From positions 1-17,969 of the forward strand of contig JAEZXC010000061.1 of the NCBI GenBank assembly GCA_023442845.1: a stretch of DNA of 17,969 nt, read 5' to 3'. Every line of letters begins with the position of its first letter. The stretch's first letter is position 1. A program made the translations under genes and the position numbers. This document shows, piece after piece, positions 6,906 through 14,361 of the stretch. This DNA is from Actinomycetes bacterium (GTDB lineage Bacteria > Actinomycetota > Actinomycetes > Actinomycetales > Demequinaceae). The notes below the pieces were generated by a model, which was not told the DNA's origin, did not search any database, and saw only the letters and a program-made list of their open reading frames with translations.

Positions 6906-8966
6906 CTACGAAGCAGCAGCGATCGATGCTTTCGCCTTTGCTGCCACGTTCTCGGACGTAAAGCCGTACTTCTGAAGCAAGGTATCGCCCTGTGCCGATT
7001 CACCAAAGTGATCGATGCCAACGATTTGGCCAGCGTCGCCGACAATCTCGCGCCATCCGAGTGGCGAACCCGCCTCAACGCTCACACGTGCCTTGAGGCT
7101 CGGCGGAATGACCGACTCGCGGTATGCCGCATCCTGGCGCTCAAAGAGCTCGCGGCACGGCATCGATACAACACGTGCCTTGATGCCGTCGCCCGCAAGG
7201 AGCTCACGTGCCGCAATGGCAACCTGAACCTCAGAACCCGTTGCCACGATTACGACATCCGCATCCTCATCGCCACCGGCGATGACGTAGGCGCCCTTCG
7301 CGAAGCCGCTGGCCGAGGTGCCCTCGAGCGTCGGCACGTTCTGACGAGTGAGGATGAGAGCGCACGGCCGGTTCGTCGTCTCGAGTGCGTGCTTCCAGGC
7401 CCAGGCTGTCTCATTGGCGTCGGCGGGACGCACGATGTCGATCCCTGGGATCGCACGCAGCGTCGCGACGTGCTCGATCGGTTGGTGCGTAGGGCCGTCT
7501 TCACCGAGTCCAACAGAGTCGTGCGTCCACACGAACGTGGTCGGAATCCCCATGAGCGCGGCAAGACGTACGGAGCCGCGCATGAAGTCGGAGAACACCA
7601 GGAAGGTGCCACCGTAGGCGCGGGTGAGACCGTGAAGAGTGATGCCGTTCAGGATCGTGCCCATACCGAACTCACGAATACCGAAGTGGAGCGTGCGGCC
7701 GTACCAGGTGCCTTCCCACGACTTCACGGAGCGGTGAGGCGGAAGGAAGGACAACTCGCCCTTCATCGTCGTGTTGTTTGAGCCAGCGAGGTCGGCCGAA
7801 CCGCCCCAGAGTTCCGGTAGCACCGGCGCAAGGGCGGAAAGTACCTCGCCCGAAGCGGAACGTGTCGCGACCTTGGTGCCAACCTCCCAGGTCGGAAGAG
7901 CGTCGGACCAATTCGTAGGCAGTTCACGCTTGCGCAGGCGCTCAAGGAGAGCCGCACGCTCGGGCTGGGCTCCCTGCCATGCGGCGAACTCGTCTTCCCA
8001 CGCGGCCTGAGCCTGCTGACCGCGTTCCTTCGCCTTGTGCATGTGCTCAAGAACTTCGGGCGCCACGTCAAAGTGCTTCTCCGCGTCGAAGCCGAGCACC
8101 TTCTTCAGCCCCGCGACCTCTTCCGCGCCAAGCGCCGAACCGTGCACACCGCCCGTGTTCTGCTTCGTGGGAGAAGGCCACCCGATGATCGTCGACAACG
8201 CGATGATCGATGGCTTGCCCGTCTCGGCCTTTGCGTTCTCGATTGCGGCAAGAAGAGCGTCGGCGTCCTCCTTGTAGCCGTCAGGGGTGACCCAGTCCAC
8301 GCGCTGCGTGTGCCAGCCGTATGCCTCGTAGCGCTTGAGGACGTCTTCTCCAAAGGCAATGTCCGTCTCGTGCTCAATGGAGATCTTGTTGTCGTCCCAG
8401 ATCACGATGAGGTTGCCGAGCTCTTGAACGCCTGCAAGTGCCGACGCTTCAGCGGAGACGCCCTCTTGAAGGTCGCCGTCCGACGCAATGACATAAATGT
8501 GGTGATCGAACACCGAGGTGCCGGGGGCAGCGTCGGGGTCAAGAAGGCCCCGCTCGCGGCGAGATGCCATCGCCATACCGACCGATGAGGCAAGGCCCGT
8601 ACCGAGCGGACCCGTGGTGATCTCGACGCCGGGGGTGTGGCCGTACTCAGGGTGCCCGGGAGTCTGCGAGCCCTCGGTGCGAAGTGCCTTGAGGTCGTCA
8701 AGCGACAGCGGGTAGCCGGATGCGAAGAGCTGCAAGTAGAGAGTGAGCGATGAGTGCCCCGCTGACAGCACAAACCGGTCGCGCCCCAACCACTTCGGGT
8801 CGGCGGGGTTGTGCTTCATCACGTTCTGGAACAGCAGATAGCCCACGGGTGCAAGCGAAATTGCAGTTCCCGGGTGGCCGTTGCCTACCTTTTCCACTGC
8901 GTCAGCTGCGAGCACTCGCAGCGTGTCGACAGCGCGGTTATCCAGATCAGTCCATCCTGTGGCCAC
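6906..8966 (-). CDS. tkt: Transketolase
   Basis: This thiamine-diphosphate enzyme moves two-carbon ketol units between sugar phosphates, linking the non-oxidative pentose-phosphate pathway to glycolysis. The 686-residue protein has a normal length. The N-terminal cofactor domain contains NGHPG (29-33), SAGHSS (68-73), GHTPGVEITTGPLG (109-122) and the diphosphate/metal motif SDGDLQEG to DDN (162-193). The middle pyrimidine-binding domain has FGIREFGMG and HDSVGLGEDGPTHQP. A C-terminal transketolase domain ends near residue 680. The GTG start at 8966 has AAGGGAG 4 nt upstream. It is divergent from ctaB, a common actinobacterial arrangement. tal is not downstream. Confidence 0.97.
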   Translation of the reverse strand: MATGWTDLDNRAVDTLRVLAADAVEKVGNGHPGTAISLAPVGYLLFQNVMKHNPADPKWLGRDRFVLSAGHSSLTLYLQLFASGYPLSLDDLKALRTEGSQTPGHPEYGHTPGVEITTGPLGTGLASSVGMAMASRRERGLLDPDAAPGTSVFDHHIYVIASDGDLQEGVSAEASALAGVQELGNLIVIWDDNKISIEHETDIAFGEDVLKRYEAYGWHTQRVDWVTPDGYKEDADALLAAIENAKAETGKPSIIALSTIIGWPSPTKQNTGGVHGSALGAEEVAGLKKVLGFDAEKHFDVAPEVLEHMHKAKERGQQAQAAWEDEFAAWQGAQPERAALLERLRKRELPTNWSDALPTWEVGTKVATRSASGEVLSALAPVLPELWGGSADLAGSNNTTMKGELSFLPPHRSVKSWEGTWYGRTLHFGIREFGMGTILNGITLHGLTRAYGGTFLVFSDFMRGSVRLAALMGIPTTFVWTHDSVGLGEDGPTHQPIEHVATLRAIPGIDIVRPADANETAWAWKHALETTNRPCALILTRQNVPTLEGTSASGFAKGAYVIAGGDEDADVVIVATGSEVQVAIAARELLAGDGIKARVVSMPCRELFERQDAAYRESVIPPSLKARVSVEAGSPLGWREIVGDAGQIVGIDHFGESAQGDTLLQKYGFTSENVAAKAKASIAAAS

Positions 8967-9002
8967 GATTCTCCCTTAGACACGTCGTTCGGCGGCGTGA
9001 CT

Positions 9003-9008
9003 AGCCTA
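9003..9008 (-). promoter_or_regulatory. Candidate tkt -10 element
   Basis: TAGGCT on the minus strand is a common actinobacterial -10 form. It would place the start of transcription about 30 nt before the tkt GTG, leaving room for the AAGGGAG ribosome-binding site. The -35 region is not convincing. Confidence 0.45.
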
Positions 9009-9090
9009 GCGGCGCAGACGGGTTCACAGAGCCGCGAAAGCCGCAGAGGCGGCTCCCGGGACCGTGGCCCCTGGTGTGCGGCGCCCACCG

Positions 9091-9103
9091 TACAATCGAC
9101 CGT
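9091..9103 (+). promoter_or_regulatory. ctaB promoter, probably leaderless
   Basis: TACAAT (9091-9096) is a near-consensus -10 hexamer that ends 7 nt before the ATG at 9104. Transcription would start at or next to the A of the start codon. No Shine-Dalgarno is present, which fits a leaderless mRNA. No good -35 was seen. Confidence 0.6.
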
Positions 9104-10066
9104 ATGCCCGCTGTGCCTTCCGCCGAAACTGACGTGCCTGCTCCGTCGGTGGGTCGGGTGATCCTCTTTACCCGCGTACTCAAGGCATACGTGGCCTTGA
9201 TGAAGCCGCGCATTATTGAACTTCTTCTCATCACGACGTTACCGACGATGGTGCTCGCGGCACGTGGTTGGCCGGGCCTGTGGCTTATGGTCGCCACCCT
9301 CATCGGTGGCACCTTGTCGGCCGGTGCTGCGCACGCCTTCAACTCGTACCTCGATCGCGACATCGACGCGGTGATGAAGAGAACGCAGGGCAGGCCGCTC
9401 GTCACGGGCGCAATCTCGCCGCGAAACGGTCTCATCTTTGCGTGGGCGCTCACCGTTGTGTCGACGGCATGGTTCTACTGGGCGGTCGGTTCGTGGCTCG
9501 CCACTGTGTTGTCAGTTGTCGCCATCGTCTTGTACGCCGTCGGATACACGATGCTTCTCAAGCGTCGGACCTCGCAGAACATCGTCTGGGGCGGCGCGGC
9601 TGGGTGCATGCCGGTTCTCATCGGTTGGGCCGCCGTCACAAACCGCCTTGATTGGGCGCCCGTTGCCCTATTCGCCATCATCTTCTTCTGGACGCCGCCC
9701 CATTACTGGCCGCTCGCTATGAAGTTCCGTAAGGACTACGCGCACGCCGAGGTGCCGATGCTTCCTGTTATCGCGTCTCCGTTGCGCGTGGCGAAAGAAA
9801 TGATCGCGTATGCCGTCGCGATGGTGGTGTCGTCGCTCGCGCTCATTCCGCTCGCGGCAATGACGTGGATCTACACCGTGATCGCACTTGGTGCGGGCGT
9901 GTGGTTCGTCGGCGGGTGTTACTCCCTCTACCGACGCAGCGTCGAGGGCAAGAAACTTCATTCGATGAGGCTGTTCCGCGACTCGATTCTCTACCTGTCG
10001 ATTGTGTTCGCTGCGGTTCTCGCGGATCCCTTCTGGCCGGACGCGCTCCAGGTGTGGCAGGCCTAG
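9104..10066 (+). CDS. ctaB: Protoheme IX farnesyltransferase (heme O synthase)
   Basis: This UbiA-family membrane prenyltransferase adds a farnesyl group to heme b to make heme O for cytochrome oxidase. The 320-residue protein has about nine hydrophobic segments between residues 38 and 308. The polyprenyl-diphosphate-binding motif NSYLDRDID (80-88, NxxxDxxxD) is followed by [43 protein letters not shown] (194-222) is also characteristic. The ATG at 9104 is preferred over an upstream in-frame GTG at 9074 because TACAAT lies 7 nt before it and homologues begin near here. ctaA, a frequent neighbour, is not here; xerD overlaps the 3' end. Confidence 0.95.
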   Translation: MPAVPSAETDVPAPSVGRVILFTRVLKAYVALMKPRIIELLLITTLPTMVLAARGWPGLWLMVATLIGGTLSAGAAHAFNSYLDRDIDAVMKRTQGRPLVTGAISPRNGLIFAWALTVVSTAWFYWAVGSWLATVLSVVAIVLYAVGYTMLLKRRTSQNIVWGGAAGCMPVLIGWAAVTNRLDWAPVALFAIIFFWTPPHYWPLAMKFRKDYAHAEVPMLPVIASPLRVAKEMIAYAVAMVVSSLALIPLAAMTWIYTVIALGAGVWFVGGCYSLYRRSVEGKKLHSMRLFRDSILYLSIVFAAVLADPFWPDALQVWQA

Positions 10067-10986
10067 GACTCGAGCGGGAGCTCGCCACGTATGTCGCTCA
10101 CGTGACCGTCGAGCGAGGTCTTTCGGCGCACACGGTTGCCGCATATCAGCGTGATTTGAGTCGGTACGTCGCCTTCCTCGAAGCACGGGGCAAACACTCT
10201 GTGGCCGACGCAGTTGCGGCGGACGTTGAAGCCTTCGCCCAAGCCGTCTCCTCGGGCGAGGATGGCCGGGCCGCCCTTGCAGCGTCGTCTGCAGCCCGGA
10301 CGGTTGTCGCAGTACGGGGCTGGCACCGATTCGCGTTGGCGGAAGGCTGGACCCTCGGCGATCCGGCGGCGGACGTCAAGCCGCGGACCACGCCGATGCG
10401 CCTTCCCAAGGCCCTTTCGCACGAAGACGTCGCGGCGTTGCTCGACGCAGCCGCACACGGTGATGGGCCAACGGCTCTGCGCGATCGTGCACTCCTTGAA
10501 GTGCTGTACGCGTCGGGAGCGCGCGTGTCCGAGGCGGTGGGCCTGGATGTCGACGACATCAGCGTCGATGCCGGCTCAGAGAGTGTGCTTTTACGAGGAA
10601 AGGGACGCAAAGAGCGCGTCGTGCCGATTGGTGCGTATGCGGTTGATGCACTGAACGCGTACGCCATCCGCGCCCGGCCCGCTCTCGCTTCACATGGGCG
10701 CGGCGACTCAGCTCTCTTCCTTAATGCGAGGGGTACGCGCCTCAGCCGCCAAAGTGGGTGGAGCATTCTCAAGAATGCTGCGGAACGTGCTGGTGTTGAC
10801 GACGTTTCACCACACACGCTGCGGCACTCGTTCGCGACGCATTTGCTTCGCGGCGGTGCGGACATTCGCGTCGTTCAAGAACTGCTCGGACATGCGTCCG
10901 TCACGACCACTCAGGTGTACACGTTGGTGACGCGGGACGCCCTTCGCGAGGTGTATGCCGCGGCACACCCGCGTGCATTGGGATAG
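10054..10986 (+). CDS. xerD: Tyrosine recombinase XerD
   Basis: XerD works with XerC at dif sites to resolve chromosome dimers. The product is 310 residues, the usual length. The N-terminal SAM-like DNA-binding domain (about 6-110) includes [16 protein letters not shown] (20-35). The catalytic domain shows Arg157 ([11 protein letters not shown]), Lys183 (GKGRKERVV), His254 and Arg257 ([12 protein letters not shown]), His280 (LLGHASV) and the nucleophile Tyr289 (TTQVYT). The start is the least certain part: GTG at 10054 overlaps ctaB by 13 nt and has only a weak upstream purine run, but the next in-frame GTG (10102) would remove conserved N-terminal residues. Assignment as XerD rather than XerC rests on context with parA-scpA-scpB. 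Confidence 0.92.
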   Translation: MAGLGLERELATYVAHVTVERGLSAHTVAAYQRDLSRYVAFLEARGKHSVADAVAADVEAFAQAVSSGEDGRAALAASSAARTVVAVRGWHRFALAEGWTLGDPAADVKPRTTPMRLPKALSHEDVAALLDAAAHGDGPTALRDRALLEVLYASGARVSEAVGLDVDDISVDAGSESVLLRGKGRKERVVPIGAYAVDALNAYAIRARPALASHGRGDSALFLNARGTRLSRQSGWSILKNAAERAGVDDVSPHTLRHSFATHLLRGGADIRVVQELLGHASVTTTQVYTLVTRDALREVYAAAHPRALG

Positions 10987-11002
10987 CGGGCCGCGCGCCG
11001 AG

Positions 11003-11014
11003 TACTGTGGACCC
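11003..11014 (+). promoter_or_regulatory. parA promoter, probably leaderless
   Basis: TACTGT (11003-11008) fits the -10 pattern and ends 6 nt before the GTG at 11015, so transcription would begin at the start codon. No Shine-Dalgarno is seen. The element lies in the 28-bp gap after xerD. Confidence 0.5.
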
Positions 11015-11830
11015 GTGACCGAGTTCCCTGAGCCCCCGCGCCTGGATGGAACGGGCCCCGCACGCATCATTGCCCTCTGCAATCAGAAGGGTGGCGTCGG
11101 CAAGACGACCACCTCCGTCAACCTTGCTGCCGCCATGGCGGAGTACGGGCGCAAGGTACTGCTCGTCGACTTCGATCCCCAGGGCGCAGCCTCTGCCGGC
11201 CTCGGCATCAACTCTCAAGAGTTCGAAACGACGGTGTACGACCTGTTGCTTGGGTCGTCGACCCCCACCAAGGACGTCATCGTGTCGAGCGATCACGAGA
11301 ACCTTGACTTGTTGCCAGCGAACATCGATCTCAGCGCTGCAGAGGTTCAACTCGTGGGCGAGGTGGCGCGGGAGAGTGCACTCGCGCGCGCTCTGCGCGG
11401 CGTGGAGGATGACTACGACGTCATTTTGATCGACTGCCAACCGTCGTTGGGACTTCTCACCGTCAACGCTTTGGTCGCCGCGCATGGGGTCGTGATCCCA
11501 CTCGCGTGCGAATACTTCGCGATGCGTGGCGTCGCACTTCTTGTAGACACCATTGCCAAGGTTCAGGACCGTCTCAATCCGCGACTCACCATGGACGCGA
11601 TCGTGCCGACGATGTACGACGCCCGTACCCTCCACGCGCAGGAAGTCGTCACTCGAGTTCGCGAGGCCTTTGGGGATCGGGTTACCGAGACGATGATCGG
11701 GCGCACGGTGAAGTTCCCCGACGCCTCAGTTGCGGCAGAGCCGATTCTTACGTTCGCGCCATCACACGCAGGCTCCGAGCAGTATCGCCAACTGGCGCGG
11801 GAGCTCGTGGCGCGCGGGGTCGCCGCATAA
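11015..11830 (+). CDS. ParA-family ATPase of the scpAB cluster
   Basis: This Walker-type ATPase belongs to the ParA/Soj/MinD superfamily. Residues CNQKGGVGKTTTSVNLA (22-38) are the deviant Walker A with its signature lysine. LLVDFDPQGAAS (49-60) is the Walker A'-type region, and ILIDCQPSLGLLTVNAL is the Walker B region. The protein is 271 residues with a short proline-rich N-terminus and no DNA-binding extension. No parB is adjacent; the neighbours are xerD and scpA, as in many actinobacteria, where this is a second, orphan ParA. The function is not settled; a role in chromosome segregation is inferred from context. The GTG start at 11015 is chosen because a -10 hexamer ends 6 nt before it. 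Confidence 0.9.
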   Translation: MTEFPEPPRLDGTGPARIIALCNQKGGVGKTTTSVNLAAAMAEYGRKVLLVDFDPQGAASAGLGINSQEFETTVYDLLLGSSTPTKDVIVSSDHENLDLLPANIDLSAAEVQLVGEVARESALARALRGVEDDYDVILIDCQPSLGLLTVNALVAAHGVVIPLACEYFAMRGVALLVDTIAKVQDRLNPRLTMDAIVPTMYDARTLHAQEVVTRVREAFGDRVTETMIGRTVKFPDASVAAEPILTFAPSHAGSEQYRQLARELVARGVAA

Positions 11831-11831
11831 C

Positions 11832-12674
11832 GTGACCGCCCCGTCCGAGGCTGCGCGCGGGTCTTTCGAGGTCCGGCTCCCGAACTTCTCTGGTCCTTTT
11901 GACCTGCTCCTCAGCCTCATCTCGAAACACGAGATGGAGATCACGGACGTCGCTCTCGCGATCGTCACTGACGAGTTCCTCGCGACCGTGCGGGCACATG
12001 AGGGCGAGTGGGATCTCTCGCAAGCATCGGAATTTATTGTCGTCGCTGCAACATTGCTCGATCTCAAGGCCGCGCGGCTCCTTCCGCAGGGCGAGGTTGA
12101 CGACGCTGAAGACCTTGCCTTGCTTGAAGCCCGGGACCTCTTGTTTGCGCGTTTGCTCCAGTACAAGGCGTTTAAGGATGTGGCTGCGTCGCTGGACACC
12201 ATGCTGTCTGGACCGCGCGCGATACCGCGCGATGTGCCACTCGAACCTCACTTCGCGATGCTGCTACCCGAACTTGTCTGGAGCACCACGGCCGACGATC
12301 TTGCGCGGCTCGCGGCACATGCGATGCAGCCAAAGCCGCAACAACAGGGCGTCTCGCTCACTCACCTGCACAATCCCCGCGTGAGCGTGCGCGATCAAGC
12401 TGTCGTTATTCAGTCGCGGCTACAAAAGGCAGGAGCGCTGACATTTCGGTCACTCATTGCCGACGCCGACCATGTCGCGGTTGTCGTCGCCAGGTTCCTT
12501 GCATTGCTTGAACTGTTTAGGGAGTCGGCGGTCGCCTTCGAGCAGGTACGCTCGCTCGGCGAGTTGACGATTCGCTGGACGGGCAGCGAACAGCACATCG
12601 ACGTGAGCGCCGAGTTTGACGAGGCGGAGGCCGTCGATGACAGTGAGGCCGTCGCGGAAGGAGCAGCCACGTGA
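11832..12674 (+). CDS. scpA: Segregation and condensation protein ScpA (kleisin)
   Basis: ScpA is the kleisin that bridges SMC head domains and recruits ScpB in the condensin complex, helping chromosome compaction and segregation. The product is 280 residues. The N-terminal domain carries FEVRLPNFSGPFDLLLSLI followed by EMEITDVALAIVTDEFL, the classic ScpA opening. A winged-helix-like C-terminal region contains VVVARFLALLELFRE. The tail (about 258-280) is acidic. GTG at 11832 lies one base after the parA stop, with GCGGGG upstream. The 3' end overlaps scpB by 4 nt (GTGA). smc is not in the window. Confidence 0.94.
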   Translation: MTAPSEAARGSFEVRLPNFSGPFDLLLSLISKHEMEITDVALAIVTDEFLATVRAHEGEWDLSQASEFIVVAATLLDLKAARLLPQGEVDDAEDLALLEARDLLFARLLQYKAFKDVAASLDTMLSGPRAIPRDVPLEPHFAMLLPELVWSTTADDLARLAAHAMQPKPQQQGVSLTHLHNPRVSVRDQAVVIQSRLQKAGALTFRSLIADADHVAVVVARFLALLELFRESAVAFEQVRSLGELTIRWTGSEQHIDVSAEFDEAEAVDDSEAVAEGAAT

Positions 12675-13210
12675 ATCAGCATGTGCGTGGGGGGATTGAG
12701 GCGATCTTGATGGTGGTGGACGAGCCGGTGCTGCCGGTCGATCTCGCCGCCGCGCTGGACGTACCCGAGCACGACGTCGTCGACGCGCTCCACCACCTGC
12801 GTGACGAGTACGCGAACCCCGACGCCCCCCGCGGTTTTGAACTTCGCGAGGTGGGCGGCGGTTGGCGCGTCTACTCCTCGCCGATGTACGCGGACGCGGT
12901 CGGCGCCTTTATTGTCGATGGCCAGGCTGCTCGATTGTCGCAAGCTGCGCTTGAGACGCTCGCCGTGGTCGCTTACCGACAGCCAGTTACGCGCGGCCAG
13001 GTGTCACAGATCCGCGGCGTCAACGTCGATTCCGTGATGAAGACGTTGAGCGCTCGGGGTCTCGTCACTGAAGTAGGTGAGATAGGCGGAGCCGTGCAGT
13101 ACGGCACAACGATTGAGTTCTTGGAAAGGCTCGGGCTTTCATCGCTCGATGACCTTCCTCCTCTCGCTCCTTACTTGCCCGATCTCGCTGATATCGACAT
13201 GGTGGACTGA
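12671..13210 (+). CDS. scpB: Segregation and condensation protein ScpB
   Basis: ScpB dimers bind the ScpA linker in the SMC complex. The 179-residue product shows two predicted winged-helix domains. The first covers about 4-80 (GGIEAILMVVDEPVLPVDLAAAL, then GGGWRVYSSP). The second covers about 85-165, with the strongly conserved LSQAALETLAVVAYRQPVTRGQVSQIRGVNVDSVM (89-123). The C-terminal tail is rich in Pro, Leu and Asp. GTG at 12671 overlaps the scpA TGA as GTGA, and GGAAGGAG (12656-12663) lies 7 nt upstream. The gene ends in TGATG, shared with the rluB start. Confidence 0.95.
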   Translation: MNQHVRGGIEAILMVVDEPVLPVDLAAALDVPEHDVVDALHHLRDEYANPDAPRGFELREVGGGWRVYSSPMYADAVGAFIVDGQAARLSQAALETLAVVAYRQPVTRGQVSQIRGVNVDSVMKTLSARGLVTEVGEIGGAVQYGTTIEFLERLGLSSLDDLPPLAPYLPDLADIDMVD

Positions 13211-13959
13211 TGGCTCATTTGGAGATTCACCGTCCCGAAGGGGTCCGGTTACAGAAGGTGCTCGCGCAAGCGGGTGTTGGGTCCCGCCGCAAATGCGAGG
13301 ACTTGATCGAAGCGGGGAAGGTGACCGTCAACGGACAAGTGGTCGACCAACTCGGCGTGCGCGTCGATCCCACCGATGCCGTGATTGAGGTGGGCGGCAA
13401 GCGCATCTCCGTCGACACCACCCTTGTCACCGTCGTGCTCAACAAACCAAAAGGGGTCGTGAGCACGATGAGTGATCCGGAGGGCCGCCCCGCACTCGAT
13501 GACTACGTGCGGGATTACAACGAGCGTCTCTTCCACGTAGGCCGTCTCGACGCCGATACAACGGGCGTGCTGCTCCTCACTAACGACGGGGAGTTGGCAA
13601 ACCGCCTCGCGCACCCCACCCACGGTGTCTCGAAGTTGTATGTGGCAAAGGTGGCCGGACGGGTGCCAAAGTCGATCTCGACCACTCTGCGCCAGGGTGT
13701 TGATCTTGATGACGGTCCGGTCCGCGCGGTCGAGTGCCGTGTGCTCGACGCGACCGACACACACTCCCTCGTCGAAGTCGAAATGCATGAAGGTCGCAAC
13801 CGAATTGTTCGACGGATGTTCGACGCTGTGGGGCACCCAGTTCTCGAGCTTGTTCGCACTCGATTTGGCCCGATCACTCTCGGCACCTTGCAACAGGGCC
13901 AGACGCGTCCGCTCACGAACTTTGAGGTGGGACAACTTCAGCAAGCCGCGGGTCTGTAG
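13210..13959 (+). CDS. rluB: 23S rRNA pseudouridine synthase RluB-like
   Basis: This belongs to the RsuA/RluB/E/F family of site-specific rRNA pseudouridine synthases. The 249-residue protein has an N-terminal S4 RNA-binding domain (about 13-60: LQKVLAQAGVGSRRKCEDLI). The catalytic domain follows, with GRLDADTTGVLLLTND (111-126); Asp114 is the expected nucleophile. KLYVAKVAG, EGRNRIVRRMFDAVGHPVLELVRTRFGPITL also match. Context next to scpB supports the RluB subgroup, which in E. coli modifies 23S U2605; the exact site here is inferred. The ATG overlaps the scpB stop by one base (TGATG), so translation is probably coupled. Confidence 0.93.
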   Translation: MAHLEIHRPEGVRLQKVLAQAGVGSRRKCEDLIEAGKVTVNGQVVDQLGVRVDPTDAVIEVGGKRISVDTTLVTVVLNKPKGVVSTMSDPEGRPALDDYVRDYNERLFHVGRLDADTTGVLLLTNDGELANRLAHPTHGVSKLYVAKVAGRVPKSISTTLRQGVDLDDGPVRAVECRVLDATDTHSLVEVEMHEGRNRIVRRMFDAVGHPVLELVRTRFGPITLGTLQQGQTRPLTNFEVGQLQQAAGL

Positions 13960-13986
13960 GAGTCCCGTCGCGTAGGTGCGTCCCGG

Positions 13987-13998
13987 TAGCATGTGCGC
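13987..13998 (+). promoter_or_regulatory. aroH promoter, probably leaderless
   Basis: TAGCAT (13987-13992) fits the TAnnnT -10 pattern and ends 6 nt before the ATG at 13999. This would start the transcript at the initiation codon. There is no Shine-Dalgarno. The 39-bp gap after rluB holds nothing else that was recognised. Confidence 0.5.
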
Positions 13999-14361
13999 AT
14001 GGCTGTGCGTGCAATCCGGGGTGCAACGACGCTCGAAATTGACGAGCGGGACCACCTGCACGAACGCACCCAGGAACTAGTCGAAGCGATCTTGCGCGAG
14101 AACTCCCTCGTGCCGGACGACGTCATCTCGGCGTTCTTCACATGCACACCCGACATCACGAGTGATTTTCCGGCCGCCGCCGCGCGTCAACTTGGCTTCG
14201 GAGCGGTGCCGCTCATGTGCGGCCAGGAGATGGCCGTGCCGGGGGCGCTGCCTCAGGTGGTGCGGGTGATGATGCACGTTGAGACGGACGCGCCCCGCGA
14301 TCACATTGTGCACGTGTACTTGCACGAGGCAGTTGCCCTGCGTCGGGACCTCGCGCAGTAA
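13999..14361 (+). CDS. aroH: Chorismate mutase, AroH class
   Basis: It rearranges chorismate to prephenate, the branch step to tyrosine and phenylalanine. The 120-residue protein matches the Bacillus subtilis AroH trimeric type, not the helical AroQ type. The N-terminus AVRAIRGATT carries Arg7. CGQEMAVPGALPQVVRVMMHV (74-94) carries Glu77 and Arg89, and HVYLHEAVALRRDL carries Tyr107; these correspond to the B. subtilis active-site Arg7, Glu78, Arg90 and Tyr108. An in-frame GTG two codons earlier is possible, but the ATG lies 6 nt after a -10 hexamer. The stop overlaps the tyrA start as TAATG. Together the two genes give two consecutive steps toward tyrosine. Confidence 0.95.
   Translation: MAVRAIRGATTLEIDERDHLHERTQELVEAILRENSLVPDDVISAFFTCTPDITSDFPAAAARQLGFGAVPLMCGQEMAVPGALPQVVRVMMHVETDAPRDHIVHVYLHEAVALRRDLAQ

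Noticed and set aside
7008..7781. 257-codon plus-strand frame opposite tkt
   Set aside because: The composition is Arg-rich and low in motif content, and it is fully contained in the antisense of tkt.
9029..9055. 7-bp inverted repeat GAGCCGC/GCGGCTC in the tkt-ctaB spacer
   Set aside because: The arms are short, GC-only and 13 nt apart, which is common by chance in GC-rich DNA. No regulator is suggested.
13249..14061. 270-codon minus-strand frame opposite rluB
   Set aside because: It has no recognisable domain and spans the rluB-aroH gap only by lacking a stop.
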